A stretch of DNA of 64,000 bases from Anaerolineaceae bacterium (GCA_016841525.1 JAENYZ010000002.1:82078-146077); one strand, 5' to 3'. Positions 16,161-24,989 are shown, numbered from the stretch's first letter. Notes: generated by a model from the sequence alone, not told the origin. Made by a program: numbers and translations.

Positions 16161-17756
16161 ATGTCACTTATGGATAAAACTGCACGAAACGTCGCTGAAA
16201 AGGTCAGGCGAGGTGAACTCTCGGCTGTGACGGTTTTGGAGGATGCTTTTGAACGGATCAGCGCGGTTGACGGCCGCCCTGGTGCGCTGGATTATGGCGA
16301 AATCAGTGATGAAGATAAAAGCAAGGTGCATGCCTTTATCACACTGACAAAGGACCGTGCCTATCAGCAAGCTCAGGATGTGGACAGAAGCGTTAGCGAG
16401 GGCGAAGACCCGGGGCCTCTGGCAGGTGTTCCGATTACTGTTAAGGACATCTTTTGTATCAAAGGTACGCCATCAACAGCTGCATCACGGATATTAGCCA
16501 ACTTCGTTGCTCCGTACACTGCCACGCCTGTGGAAAGGCTGGAAGCGGCAGGGGCGATCACACTTGGCAAAGTTAACCTGGATGAATTTACCTACGGCTC
16601 ATCCTCGGAATCATCGGCTTTTCAACCCGCAACCCGCAATCCCTGGCATACAGATTATGTTCCAGGGGGTTCTTCGGGCGGATCGGCAGCTGCTGTTGCA
16701 GCAGGGGAGGGGCTGCTTTCTATCGGCACGGATACCGGCGGCTCAATCCGCCAACCGGCAGCTTTTTGCGGCGTGGTGGGACTAAAGCCAACCTATGGGC
16801 GTGTGTCCCGTTACGGCTTGATCGCCTTCGGCTCCTCTTTGGATTGCCCGGGTCCAGTTGCCCGAAATGTGGGCGATGCAGCCTTGATGCTGTCGGTTAT
16901 GGCTGGTGAAGACCGACGTGACAGTACAGCCGCAACCTTGCCAGTACCGGATTATCTTTCCAGTTTGGATAAGGATGTCAGGGGTTTGCGCATCGGTATT
17001 TCTCCGGATTATATGCGCATCCCCTATCCCGATCTGCAAACCGGGGAGGTCGTGGTGGCGGATTTACCGAAAGAGATTCGCGACGCGATCCTGAACGCGG
17101 CACAGGCTTTGGCTGACCAGGGTGCGGAGATCGTCGAAAACGTCCCCATGCCCAACATGTCCTATGGAATCCCGACTTATTTTGTCATTAGCCGCGTGGA
17201 AGCTGCTTCCAACCTGCATCGTTTTGATGGTGTTAAATACGGCTATCGAACACAAAGCGAGTTCTCGGATTTGCGCGAGATGTACCGCAAGACAAGGGCG
17301 GAAGGTTTTGGTTTACAGCCGAAATTGCGAATTTTGATGGGCATGTACGTCAGTGCCGCCCAATACAGCGAGCAGTATTACCAGCGAGCATTAAAGGTGC
17401 GCAGTAAAATCCGTTCTGATTTTGAAGCTGCATTTGATCCACAAGGGGCTTATCGTCTGGATGCCCTGCTGACCCCTACCACTCCCACCACAGCCTTTAA
17501 GCTGGGAGATGTCTACGGCGATACGGTGTTGATGCAGTATGCCGACCAGCTAACCGTCCCTGCCAATCATGCCGGCATCCCGGCTATTTCAATCCCCGGT
17601 GGGATTTCATCTGAGGGATTGCCGATTGGGATCCAGTTCCAGGCACCCGATTACAGGGAAGATACCCTGTTCCAGGTTGGGAATGCCTTCGAACAGGCGA
17701 CAGATGATGCTGATTGGCGCAAGATCAAACCCCAGGTCATGAAATTCGTGGAATGA
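16161..17756 (+). CDS. gatA: Asp/Glu-tRNA amidotransferase subunit A
   Basis: This is the glutaminase subunit, an amidase-signature enzyme that releases ammonia from glutamine and channels it to GatB. The Ser-cisSer-Lys triad is visible: Lys95 in PITVKDIF, Ser171 in PGGSSGGSAAAV and nucleophile Ser195 in DTGGSIRQPA. The distance between the two serines equals that in characterised GatA. At 531 residues it is longer than the usual 480-490, with extra material near residues 38-55 and in the C-terminal half. ATG 16161 lies 5 bp after gatC. The protein is soluble and part of the GatCAB complex. Confidence 0.95.
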   Translation: MSLMDKTARNVAEKVRRGELSAVTVLEDAFERISAVDGRPGALDYGEISDEDKSKVHAFITLTKDRAYQQAQDVDRSVSEGEDPGPLAGVPITVKDIFCIKGTPSTAASRILANFVAPYTATPVERLEAAGAITLGKVNLDEFTYGSSSESSAFQPATRNPWHTDYVPGGSSGGSAAAVAAGEGLLSIGTDTGGSIRQPAAFCGVVGLKPTYGRVSRYGLIAFGSSLDCPGPVARNVGDAALMLSVMAGEDRRDSTAATLPVPDYLSSLDKDVRGLRIGISPDYMRIPYPDLQTGEVVVADLPKEIRDAILNAAQALADQGAEIVENVPMPNMSYGIPTYFVISRVEAASNLHRFDGVKYGYRTQSEFSDLREMYRKTRAEGFGLQPKLRILMGMYVSAAQYSEQYYQRALKVRSKIRSDFEAAFDPQGAYRLDALLTPTTPTTAFKLGDVYGDTVLMQYADQLTVPANHAGIPAISIPGGISSEGLPIGIQFQAPDYREDTLFQVGNAFEQATDDADWRKIKPQVMKFVE

Positions 17757-17760
17757 TTTG

Positions 17761-18243
17761 ATGGAAAAAAGCAGCCAGGAGCGATCATCAGATGAGAAAT
17801 TACTTGCAGGCTTTGCCTATTTATTGGGCTTCATTCCTGCTGTTATTATCTGGCTGTTGAAGAAGGATGAATCACCCTATGTAAAATTTCATGCGCTGCA
17901 AGCAGCAATTTATTCTGGAATAATCAGCTTTGTAACAGCATTATTACTGGCATCCCAAATAGCTCTGATGATAGTAATGGGAGCAGGGGCATTTATTGGA
18001 ACAAACGTGATTGCTGATACGCTTGAACCAGACTCCCCAACAATCTACTTCTTCCTTACTATTTTTATGATCATGATCATACTGGTAGGATTGAGCATTA
18101 TAGCGCTGATTGTGATCAGCCTTCATCTGGTCAACTTCATTCCAGCAGTTTATGCCTTTACTGGCAAAGCATGGCGTTACCCCCTTCTGGGGAATTGGGT
18201 TGAGAGAGTTCTGCAAAAAGATTCGGCACTTTCTAAAGGATAA
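17761..18243 (+). CDS. DUF4870 family small membrane protein
   Basis: ATG 17761 follows the gatA stop by 4 bp; a TTG at 17758 would add one residue. This 160-residue protein has the DUF4870/Tic20-like pattern KLLAGFAYLLGFIPAVIIWL then DESPYVKFHALQAA, followed by two further hydrophobic segments and GKAWRYPLLGNW. It should have three to four transmembrane helices. The family has no established reaction. It is inserted between gatA and gatB with gaps of only 4 and 6 bp, so it is surely co-transcribed with them, but no functional link to tRNA amidation is known to me. Confidence 0.85.
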   Translation: MEKSSQERSSDEKLLAGFAYLLGFIPAVIIWLLKKDESPYVKFHALQAAIYSGIISFVTALLLASQIALMIVMGAGAFIGTNVIADTLEPDSPTIYFFLTIFMIMIILVGLSIIALIVISLHLVNFIPAVYAFTGKAWRYPLLGNWVERVLQKDSALSKG

Positions 18244-18249
18244 AAAAAT

Positions 18250-19689
18250 ATGACAGACTACGAAACTGTGATTGGGCTTGAAACCCACATCCAACTTAAC
18301 ACGACCACCAAAATTTTTTGCAGCTGCAAAGCGGATTCCTGGGAGCAGCCCCCGAATACCAATATTTGCCCGGTGTGTTCTGGCTTACCCGGTGTGCTGC
18401 CGGTTTTGAACGAGGCGGCTGTGCACAAAGGTGCGCTCCTGGCTGCTGCCATGCATTCGGAAATTCGCCTGACATCGCATTTTGATCGCAAGAATTATTT
18501 TTATCCTGATTTGCCCAAGGGTTACCAGATTTCGCAGTATGACATGGCACTGGGAAATGGCGGCTATATGGACCTGCCAATGCCCGATGGATCAGTGCGT
18601 CGCGTGCACATCGAAAAACTGCACCTGGAAGAGGATGCCGGCAAGACCAAATATGAGGATGGACGGCGCTTTGTGGACTTCAACCGCTGCGGCGTGCCCC
18701 TGGTGGAAATGGTCACCGGACCGGACTTGCGCTCTGCGGATGAAGCCGCGCAATACCTGATCCGATTAAGGCAGTTATTACGCTGGCTGGGCGTTTCCGA
18801 AGCGGATATGGAAAAGGGTCACTTGCGCTGTGATGCCAACGTTTCCATTCGTCCGGTTGGTTATACCGGCTTGAATCCCAAAAGCGAGATCAAAAATGTG
18901 AACTCGATTGAAGCGGTGCGTGCTGCCATCAACAAAGAGGTCGAACGCCAGATTGAGCTGGTTGAATCGGGCGGCAGTGTGGAATCATGGACCCTGGATT
19001 GGGATGATGCCCAGCAGCGCCTGACCAAGATGCGCTCTAAGGAAACCATTGCGGATTACCGTTACTTCCGTGAGCCGGACCTGCTTCCATTGGAACTGAG
19101 CGAAGATTGGCGAGATGGCGTCCTGGCTGAACTGCCTGAACTCCCCCTTGAACGGCGTGCCCGTTTTAAGCGTGATTATGAACTGCCTGAATATGATGCG
19201 GATATCCTTACCGGGGATCGACCGCTTTCAGATTATTATGAGTCTGCTGTTGAAGCTTACGGCGGCGACCCGAAGATTGTTTCTAACTGGATCATGAATG
19301 AAATCCTCAGGATGCTGAACGAGCTGGGCGTCAGCGCGGACAAACTGGTACTGCTGCCGGAGCATTTAGCTGAAGTGATCAAAATGGTGGATAAGGGGAC
19401 GATCAACAATGCGACGGGCAAGTCCGTGCTGGCTAAGGTGCAGGAAAGCGGCAAGGCACCCGGGGACATTGTGGCGGAAGAAGGATTAGCACAGGTCAGC
19501 GATGATTCTGCTCTGCAGGCGGCGATCGATAAGGTGCTGGCTGCGAGCCCGGAGGAGCTGGCCAGTTACCGGGGCGGCAAGGAAGGCTTGTTTGGCTGGT
19601 TCATGGGGCAGGTCATGCGCGAAACCAAAGGCAAAGCCGACCCAGGAGTGACCCGGGAACTGCTGGGGAAAGCACTGAAAGGTGAATAA
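18250..19689 (+). CDS. gatB: Asp/Glu-tRNA amidotransferase subunit B
   Basis: GatB carries the kinase-like site that activates the misacylated tRNA and transfers ammonia. Family marks are VIGLETHIQLNT at the start, CxC-x-CPVCSGLPGVLP (zinc-site cysteines), FYPDLPKGYQISQYD, HLEEDAGK and DFNRCGVPLVEMVT. The C-terminal YqeY-like tRNA-binding tail (about residues 330-479) is complete, ending FMGQVMRETKGKADP. The length of 479 is normal. ATG 18250 has AAGGA upstream. It is the last gene of the gatC-gatA-DUF4870-gatB unit, and no clear terminator follows before the convergent CPBP gene. Confidence 0.95.
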   Translation: MTDYETVIGLETHIQLNTTTKIFCSCKADSWEQPPNTNICPVCSGLPGVLPVLNEAAVHKGALLAAAMHSEIRLTSHFDRKNYFYPDLPKGYQISQYDMALGNGGYMDLPMPDGSVRRVHIEKLHLEEDAGKTKYEDGRRFVDFNRCGVPLVEMVTGPDLRSADEAAQYLIRLRQLLRWLGVSEADMEKGHLRCDANVSIRPVGYTGLNPKSEIKNVNSIEAVRAAINKEVERQIELVESGGSVESWTLDWDDAQQRLTKMRSKETIADYRYFREPDLLPLELSEDWRDGVLAELPELPLERRARFKRDYELPEYDADILTGDRPLSDYYESAVEAYGGDPKIVSNWIMNEILRMLNELGVSADKLVLLPEHLAEVIKMVDKGTINNATGKSVLAKVQESGKAPGDIVAEEGLAQVSDDSALQAAIDKVLAASPEELASYRGGKEGLFGWFMGQVMRETKGKADPGVTRELLGKALKGE

Positions 19690-19719
19690 TTTCCAAGGTT
19701 TTAGGAGATCAAACTTTTC

Positions 19720-20544
19720 TTAATTGAATGTTTGTCTGGGCTTATGCTTTGCCAATGTGCCAGATCCGTTCAGGATGATCACCAGGCTGGCGGCGATAAC
19801 AAGCAGGATATTGAGTATCCAAGCAGGGCGTAAAGAGCCGCTTGCGGCCTCAGGCAGCATTGGCAAAACACCAAAAGCGGTATTACTGGCGGTGTGCAGC
19901 AAGAGGATGATCAGCAAGCTCCCTTTTGTAGCGTTAAATATCCACGTATAAAGAATAGTGATGGACACTGTTTGGATCAGGAACCACATTAGGGGTAATT
20001 GTTGGTGAAAATCCCCCGGGATCCAGAACAGAGGCAGGTGCCACACAGACCATATCAGGCCCAGGATCAGGCTGCTTTGAAGGGCTGTGAATCTTTTTTG
20101 GAGCCAGGGAAGGGCGAAACCTCGCCATCCGATTTCTTCACCCAAAACACTGAAAATTAGAACAAGGAAAAATATTGGGATCACTCTGTAAATTTCTGCA
20201 GGGTCATTAAATGAAAGCCCACTGCCCCCCATTGCAATGTGGATGCCCAGGGCTGCCAGCATGATGGCTGGAGGGATGATCAAGCTGACCAGGTACCAGT
20301 GCCACCGAATCCCCCTCAAATTTATCAGGCTATGCCAAATTTTTATCAAGCTTGTCTTTCCGGAATGAAGGGCAATCACGATCAAACCAGCGATGCTGGG
20401 GCCAAAGGCAGCAAGTAACTTCCAGGGATTAAAAAAGGACGACTCAGTGTCTGAAAGAATCAGAATGAACCAGCCAACCCATGAAATGCCAAAGGCGATC
20501 ATAATGTAAACAATAAAAATGTGTTTGTTGATCCACTTTTTCAT
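19720..20544 (-). CDS. CPBP-family intramembrane metalloprotease
   Basis: I chose ATG 20544 because GGGAG lies just upstream; an alternative TTG 20568 would add eight residues over the ribosome site. The 274-residue protein has about eight hydrophobic segments. It shows the CPBP (CAAX protease/bacteriocin processing) motifs: EEIGWRG near residue 136 and WHLPLFWIPGD near 165, which supply the catalytic Glu and His residues. Members cleave or process membrane-bound substrates, or confer immunity; the substrate here is unknown. The gene is monocistronic and convergent with gatB, and its upstream region also contains the tRNA-Gly promoter on the opposite strand. Confidence 0.85.
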   Translation of the reverse strand: MKKWINKHIFIVYIMIAFGISWVGWFILILSDTESSFFNPWKLLAAFGPSIAGLIVIALHSGKTSLIKIWHSLINLRGIRWHWYLVSLIIPPAIMLAALGIHIAMGGSGLSFNDPAEIYRVIPIFFLVLIFSVLGEEIGWRGFALPWLQKRFTALQSSLILGLIWSVWHLPLFWIPGDFHQQLPLMWFLIQTVSITILYTWIFNATKGSLLIILLLHTASNTAFGVLPMLPEAASGSLRPAWILNILLVIAASLVIILNGSGTLAKHKPRQTFN

Positions 20545-20615
20545 AAAGTTCTCCCGGATTTGTTTCAATAATCATAACGCATTTTCTCACAGGGTAATCG
20601 GATATAAAAATCTTA

Positions 20616-20644
20616 TTGACCAAAGGCACTGATTAACGTAAAAT
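20616..20644 (+). promoter_or_regulatory. Promoter of tRNA-Gly
   Basis: TTGACC (20616-20621), a 17-bp spacer and TAAAAT (20639-20644) form a good sigma-70 promoter. The expected start site, near 20651, is a few bases before the mature tRNA. Confidence 0.7.
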
Positions 20645-20653
20645 AAGTTCTGT

Positions 20654-20725
20654 GCGGGCGTCGCCAAGTGGTAAGGCATCAGCCTTCCAAGCTGACATTC
20701 GCCGGTTCGAATCCGGTCGCCCGCT
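20654..20725 (+). tRNA. tRNA-Gly (anticodon TCC)
   Basis: A full cloverleaf can be drawn: acceptor stem GCGGGCG/CGCCCGC, anticodon arm TCAGC-CTTCCAA-GCTGA with anticodon TCC, and T arm GCCGG-TTCGAAT-CCGGT. The discriminator base is T and CCA is not encoded. A run of nine T residues from 20725 on can end transcription. Confidence 0.95.
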
Positions 20726-20840
20726 TTTTTTTTATTTAAATATGCCGGTACGAATACCCCATTGCCCACCTCCGCTTCGCTTTGGGGGTTCCGCTGTACT
20801 TCAGGTAGCACCTCCGGTCGCCCGCTTTTTTTATTTAAAT
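20712..20840 (+). repeat. Direct repeat of the tRNA-Gly 3' end
   Basis: The last 13 bases of the tRNA (TCCGGTCGCCCGC), its T-tract and ATTTAAAT (20712-20741) recur at 20813-20840, differing only by two fewer T residues. The copies are 101 bp apart. A duplicated tRNA 3' end is what site-specific integration leaves behind, but the interval holds no gene, so this may be a scar or a local duplication. Confidence 0.75.
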
Positions 20841-21289
20841 TTTGTCATTGCGATCGAAGAGAAGCAATCTCCCAGGTGCTTTCTCTGATGTTCACCCTCC
20901 GTCTCAAACGCTGGTGGTGCCGTTGTGCTCCAGGTAGGACTTCCGGTTGGAGGCTTATAATAATGACACCTTCGTGAATGTGAAGGTTTTTTTGTCGGTT
21001 ACGTTTGCAACGTGACAAGCTGCCGACAGGCAGCTCATGCTTTGTTTTTCGTCGTTGGAGGGAGGTCGTCAGGCTGACATGGCAATCTAGATGAAATGTT
21101 TTGAGTAGGTTAGCCCTGTTACTTGGCATAACCCCCCTAACCCCACTAACCCCCCGCCTGCGGGGGGAAAGTTGCTGTTAAGACGGACCTTGTTTGGTTC
21201 TTTTGTGATTATATTAAATTTGCCTGATTTGGGGTTAGTGAAGCGTGTATTAATTTTGAAAACTCTTTGTTTTAACCATTCCAATTATC
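20841..21289. other. Gene-free, repeat-rich intergenic stretch
   Basis: No credible gene is seen. It holds a dispersed-repeat fragment (TGTCATTGCGATCGAAG then GAAGCAATCTC, 20842-20872; a related word ends near 55115), two degenerate copies of a GGTxxCGxTGTxCTxCAGGTAG word (near 20788 and 20915), a stem AGCTGCC/GGCAGCT near 21019-21036, and a C/G-rich run at 21130-21168. Confidence 0.6.
20968..20993 (+). terminator. Possible terminator hairpin
   Basis: ACCTTC (20968-20973) pairs with GAAGGT (20982-20987), followed by seven T residues. The stem is short, and which transcript it serves is unclear. Confidence 0.4.
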
Positions 21290-22027
21290 TCACAAATAGA
21301 ATATCACAATGGTACCCAAAATCAAAAAGGGTACGAAGGGCTGTGCGCTGGCAAAGGCGCGGTATTTCTTTGAGAGGATCAAACCCAGCAGCAGCACGAT
21401 TGAAAAGGCAGCAAAGATCAGGATCGCCAGGATGATCGCGCCGATGATGCCCGGCCAGCCGGTCAACAAGCCCAGGAAGGTGCCAGCAGCCACATCGCCG
21501 AAACCGAAGGCGACCTCTTTGATGTTCTTTCCCCGCAGTTTCCCGATGATCTTTGAAAACAACATGCCCGTGAAGAAGAAAGCGAGCATGATCAGCAGTC
21601 CGCCCAGACCGCCCAGCAGGGTCTTGCCCAAACCCCGCAGGATGACTCCGTAGACCAGGCACAAAACCAGCCCAAACAGGCTGGTCTCCGTCAGCACCAG
21701 GCGGTGTTCCATGTCGATCACAACAAGCGTCCCCAGGAAGACCATCAGCGGTAGGGTTGCCCAGAAGTTGAGATTGGCGAAGGGGAAAAATTGAAGCGCT
21801 AAGCTGCACAGGATTGCCAGGACCAGGACGACGAAGGTCCGGGCACCGCGCGTTCGACCGCATCCAGCACAGCTTTGCAGGAGCAAGTAATCTTTGATCG
21901 TGTATGCCCGCTCACATTCAGGGCATGTGGGGCGCGTCAGGCGGCGGGTTTGGGGCAGCACGTCAGCGAGGTAGTTGATCAGCATCCCGCATACAAATCC
22001 AGCAATTACAGCAAGTAAAAAGTTCAT
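21290..22027 (-). CDS. Prepilin peptidase-like protein (A24 family)
   Basis: This 245-residue polytopic membrane protein has the layout of type IV prepilin peptidases: an N-terminal helix, a cytoplasmic zinc-ribbon-like loop with four cysteines (Cys35, 38, 53, 56), then repeated helices. The two catalytic aspartates are probably Asp105 (VVIDMEHR) and Asp178 (FGFGDVAAG). The usual Ile-Pro-Asp after the first aspartate is absent. It would cleave the leader peptides of Flp and TadE-type prepilins at the membrane; the Tad locus of this window (43.6-54.4 kb) lacks its own peptidase gene, so this is a likely partner. It is monocistronic, with repeats upstream. Confidence 0.75.
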   Translation of the reverse strand: MNFLLAVIAGFVCGMLINYLADVLPQTRRLTRPTCPECERAYTIKDYLLLQSCAGCGRTRGARTFVVLVLAILCSLALQFFPFANLNFWATLPLMVFLGTLVVIDMEHRLVLTETSLFGLVLCLVYGVILRGLGKTLLGGLGGLLIMLAFFFTGMLFSKIIGKLRGKNIKEVAFGFGDVAAGTFLGLLTGWPGIIGAIILAILIFAAFSIVLLLGLILSKKYRAFASAQPFVPFLILGTIVIFYL

Positions 22028-22331
22028 GGGTAGAAGTATATCATGGAGATGGTAGCTGGTGGTTGGTAGTTGGTAGCGAACGAGCTGAAAGTTGATCCCA
22101 CTCGCTTCGCTCGGGGACTTTGAAGTTGAAAGCCAAGATTCCCGTGCAAAGAACTCTTCGAGCGCTCACGGGGGGCTAGGGGGGGGGTGTAGATGGTAGT
22201 TGGTAGATGGTAGCTGGTATCATGTAGGCTATGATGCGCATTTTACCCCGCTGTTGTTTTAGATGTTTGTTATTTAACATTTGCTCAACTAGTCAGATCA
22301 GATAAGTTTCGGATAAATTCGCTATAAATAG
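22028..22331. other. Gene-free stretch with GGTAG-rich repeats
   Basis: No gene is seen. Low-complexity words of the type GGTAGTTGGTAG and GGTAGCTGGT occur at 22050-22077 and again at 22193-22220, separated by a palindromic segment (CACTCGCTTCGCTCGGGGA) and a G-rich run. It looks like degraded repeat DNA. Confidence 0.55.
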
Positions 22332-22469
22332 CCCTCATCCCTCATTCGTCACGCCTTAGGCGTGCCACCTTCCCCCAAGGGAAGGCTTGTATTAAGGCTA
22401 CTCCTAGCACCTAAAGGTGTTCCGCTGCGTTCCAGGAGAAGCTGTCAGCTGCAAGCTAACTGATGAGGG
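22332..22469 (+). mobile_element. MITE-like repeat, copy 1
   Basis: This 138-bp unit has inverted ends CCCTCATC (22332-22339) and GATGAGGG (22462-22469) and encodes nothing. Inside are hairpins: ACGCCTTAGGCGT, CCTTCCCCCAAGGGAAGG, AGCACCTAAAGGTGTT and a TCAGCTGCAAGCT stem. A near-identical second half occurs in copy 2. It is a non-autonomous repeat; no transposase is nearby. Confidence 0.75.
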
Positions 22470-22587
22470 TCTTTTAATCTACAATTCCTAAATCAACAAC
22501 GCCATTAAGAAAACATTGTTGGATTAAATATTATTATTAAAAAAGTAAAATTTTGCACTTAATCAATTTAAGTCCAATATGCTATTT

Positions 22588-22746
22588 CCCTCATCCCTCA
22601 CTTCGTACCTCCTCAGGGCAGGCCGTCATACCTTTGGTTTGCCACCTTCCCCCAAGTGAAGGCTTGTTTTAAGGCTTCTCCTAGCACCTAAAGGTGTTCC
22701 GCTGCGTTCCAGGAGAAGCTGTCAGCTGCAAGCTGACTGATGAGGG
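22588..22746 (+). mobile_element. MITE-like repeat, copy 2
   Basis: This 159-bp copy has ends CCCTCATC (22588-22595) and GATGAGGG (22739-22746). Its right half, from CTCCTAGCACC to the end, is almost identical to copy 1, while the left half carries an insertion (near 22607-22635) and substitutions. The 118 bp between the copies is AT-rich and without a gene. Confidence 0.75.
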
Positions 22747-22879
22747 AAAATGTTGAGTCTATTTCCAATATTGTGGAATGGGATCATCCTCCTGCCATTT
22801 TAAATTATGGCCAATAATGGACCCCCATTTCGCGTTATAATTGACCCATGCCAATCACCGACATGAAAGATATTGAAGA

Positions 22880-23845
22880 ATGCGCCTGGTGATCCTGATC
22901 CCCGCCTATAACGAGGCGAGCACCATCGCTGGTGTGCTAAACGCCATCCCCCAATCCTTCCCCGGGATTGACGTGGTGGACGTGCTCGTGGTGGATGATG
23001 GCTCCACCGACCAGACCGCTGCCATTGCAGAAACGGCTGGGGCAATCGTGGTTTCACATGCCCACAACCGTGGTGTTGGCCGCGCCTTCACAACCGGCCT
23101 GGAAAAAGCCCTGGAGCTGGGTGCGGACATCATGGTCAACATTGATGCCGACGGCCAGTTCTCACCGGCGGAGATCCCCCTGCTGATCGATCCCATTTTG
23201 GCAGGCAAAGCGGATTTTGTGGTCGGTGACCGATTCAGCGACGAAGTGGGGAACCCGCAAAAACCACAGCATATGTCCAAAATAAAATTCTGGGGTAATA
23301 AGGGCATGTCCCGCTTTATCAGCATGCTCACCGGGCAGCGCTTCCAGGACGTCAGCTGCGGCTTCCGCGCCTACTCCCGTGAGGCTATGCTGCAGCTCAA
23401 CCTGGCCGGCCAGTTCACCTACACCCAGGAGACCTTCATCGACCTGGCAGACAAGGGACTGACCATCAAAAACGTCCCTGTGGCTGTGACGTACTTCCCC
23501 GATCGGGAATCCCGCGTCGCCGATAACCTGCTGAAATACTTCGTCCGTACCAGCAAGATCATCTTTCGCGCCTACCGCGATTACAAACCCCTGCGCTTTT
23601 TTGGCTGGCTTGGCCTGATCAGCTTTATCCTCGGGATTATATTCGGCCTTGTGATGCTGGCGATCTATATCCGGATTGGCAAATTCACGCCTTATAAATT
23701 CGTCGGTTTCACCGGCATCTATTTTGTCTCATTGGGGATTTTGTTCTGGGTGGTGGGGCTTCTGGCGGATATGTTTGTCAAGGTGCGCCAAACCCAGGAG
23801 AAGATCCTTTATCTTGAGAAAAAGCGCCGCTTCGACAAAAGTTAA
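22880..23845 (+). CDS. Family 2 glycosyltransferase with C-terminal membrane helices
   Basis: This is a GT-A fold transferase of the dolichyl-phosphate-glucose/undecaprenyl-phosphate type. It has the start LVILIPAYNEAST, VVDDGSTD (38-44) and the metal-binding NIDADGQ with Asp89 and Asp91. Two hydrophobic segments (about 238-262 and 275-305) anchor it in the membrane. It probably loads a sugar onto polyprenyl phosphate at the cytoplasmic face. A TATAAT lies about 40 bp upstream at 22836-22841, after the MITE-like repeats. The gene opens a block of surface-polysaccharide genes on the plus strand. Confidence 0.85.
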   Translation: MRLVILIPAYNEASTIAGVLNAIPQSFPGIDVVDVLVVDDGSTDQTAAIAETAGAIVVSHAHNRGVGRAFTTGLEKALELGADIMVNIDADGQFSPAEIPLLIDPILAGKADFVVGDRFSDEVGNPQKPQHMSKIKFWGNKGMSRFISMLTGQRFQDVSCGFRAYSREAMLQLNLAGQFTYTQETFIDLADKGLTIKNVPVAVTYFPDRESRVADNLLKYFVRTSKIIFRAYRDYKPLRFFGWLGLISFILGIIFGLVMLAIYIRIGKFTPYKFVGFTGIYFVSLGILFWVVGLLADMFVKVRQTQEKILYLEKKRRFDKS

Positions 23846-23879
23846 AGATCGAAATCCTGACCTCTCTTTGGAATAAACA

Positions 23880-24989
23880 GTGACCCTGAATAAATTTGTC
23901 GACAAGCTCCTTAAAGAAAATTGGGATGATGCGCAGATAAAGAAATTTATCGGCACTTATCACAGCGCTTATTTTGCCTATGCCCGTGATGAAGCATTGC
24001 GTGACCGCGCGGCATCCGGCGGTGTGGTGACAGCCCTGCTCTGGCATCTTCTCAAAACAGGTGCTGTTGAAGGCGCACTGGTCTGCAGGTCAAAGCTTGT
24101 TGATGGAAGCGTGCAGTCTGAATTCTATATTGCCAAAAGTTTGCAAGACCTCAAAGCTTCCCAGGGAAGCAAATACATCACAACCCGCTTTAGCTTTGAA
24201 GCTCTACCCCTGATCAATGCCTCTGACGGCAGTCTGGCGGTGGTCTGCCTGCCCTGTGATGCCAGGCTGCTTCATTTATTCTTTCAAAAACACCCGGCGG
24301 TGAGAGACAAAGTCAAATGCGTGATCACTTTGTTCTGCGGGCACCTCTCCACGCCGGATCTGACCACTTACATCGTTGATAAACTGCGCCCGGAACCAGG
24401 GGCTGAGTTAACAGACTTCCGATACCGCGCTGGTCATTGGCGGGGGCAGTTGACGGCAACCTACCAGGGGCATGAGCCGGTGGTGCGTCCCTTTTCCGTC
24501 TTCAGCGATTACCAGAATTTGCACTTTTTTTCCGCCCGCAAATGCCTACACTGCTGCGACCATACCGGTTATTTCAGTGACATTGCCGTTGGGGATGTGT
24601 GGCTGCAGCGAATGAAGAATGAGCCCATCAAACATTCAGGTGTGATCACAAAAACAGCGCGCGGCCAGGCAATCATCGAGTCTGCAGTGGTTGGCGATGC
24701 CCTCGTCACAGAGGGGCAGGCTATCAATGAAATTGTCGAGAGTCAATCCCGTTCATTGAAAATCCATTACAATATCTCTGCCCGGGCAAAAGCTGGAAAA
24801 TTGCTTGGGGAAAAGATCAAAGACGAGGTTGGGGAGAAGGTGCGCCTGGTGGACTTCCTGGTGGCGTTCCTTCTCATGTTCAACCATAAGCTCACGGAAA
24901 AATATTGGGGCAAAAAGCTGGTCATGTGGATGCCCAAACCCCTGGTCAGGCTGTATTTATACTTTATTAAAGGATTGGAAGTTCTCTGA
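23880..24989 (+). CDS. FrhB-like (F420 hydrogenase beta subunit family) protein
   Basis: The start is GTG 23880. This 369-residue protein has the FrhB_FdhB pattern: DRAASGGVVTALLWHLL near the N-terminus, VCLPCDARLLH and LFCGHL in the middle, and KCLHCCDHTGYFSDIAVGD with clustered cysteines that can bind an Fe-S cluster. In F420 enzymes this family binds flavin and Fe-S and transfers electrons; copies in polysaccharide clusters, next to pyruvyl transferases as here, form a distinct branch without a proven role. It lies 1 bp before the pyruvyl transferase gene, so the two are co-transcribed. Confidence 0.82.
   Translation: MTLNKFVDKLLKENWDDAQIKKFIGTYHSAYFAYARDEALRDRAASGGVVTALLWHLLKTGAVEGALVCRSKLVDGSVQSEFYIAKSLQDLKASQGSKYITTRFSFEALPLINASDGSLAVVCLPCDARLLHLFFQKHPAVRDKVKCVITLFCGHLSTPDLTTYIVDKLRPEPGAELTDFRYRAGHWRGQLTATYQGHEPVVRPFSVFSDYQNLHFFSARKCLHCCDHTGYFSDIAVGDVWLQRMKNEPIKHSGVITKTARGQAIIESAVVGDALVTEGQAINEIVESQSRSLKIHYNISARAKAGKLLGEKIKDEVGEKVRLVDFLVAFLLMFNHKLTEKYWGKKLVMWMPKPLVRLYLYFIKGLEVL

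Noticed and set aside
22332-22746. Possible CRISPR array
   Set aside because: The copies are only two, long, of unequal length, with inverted ends and internal hairpins, so they fit a MITE-like element and not regular repeats with spacers.
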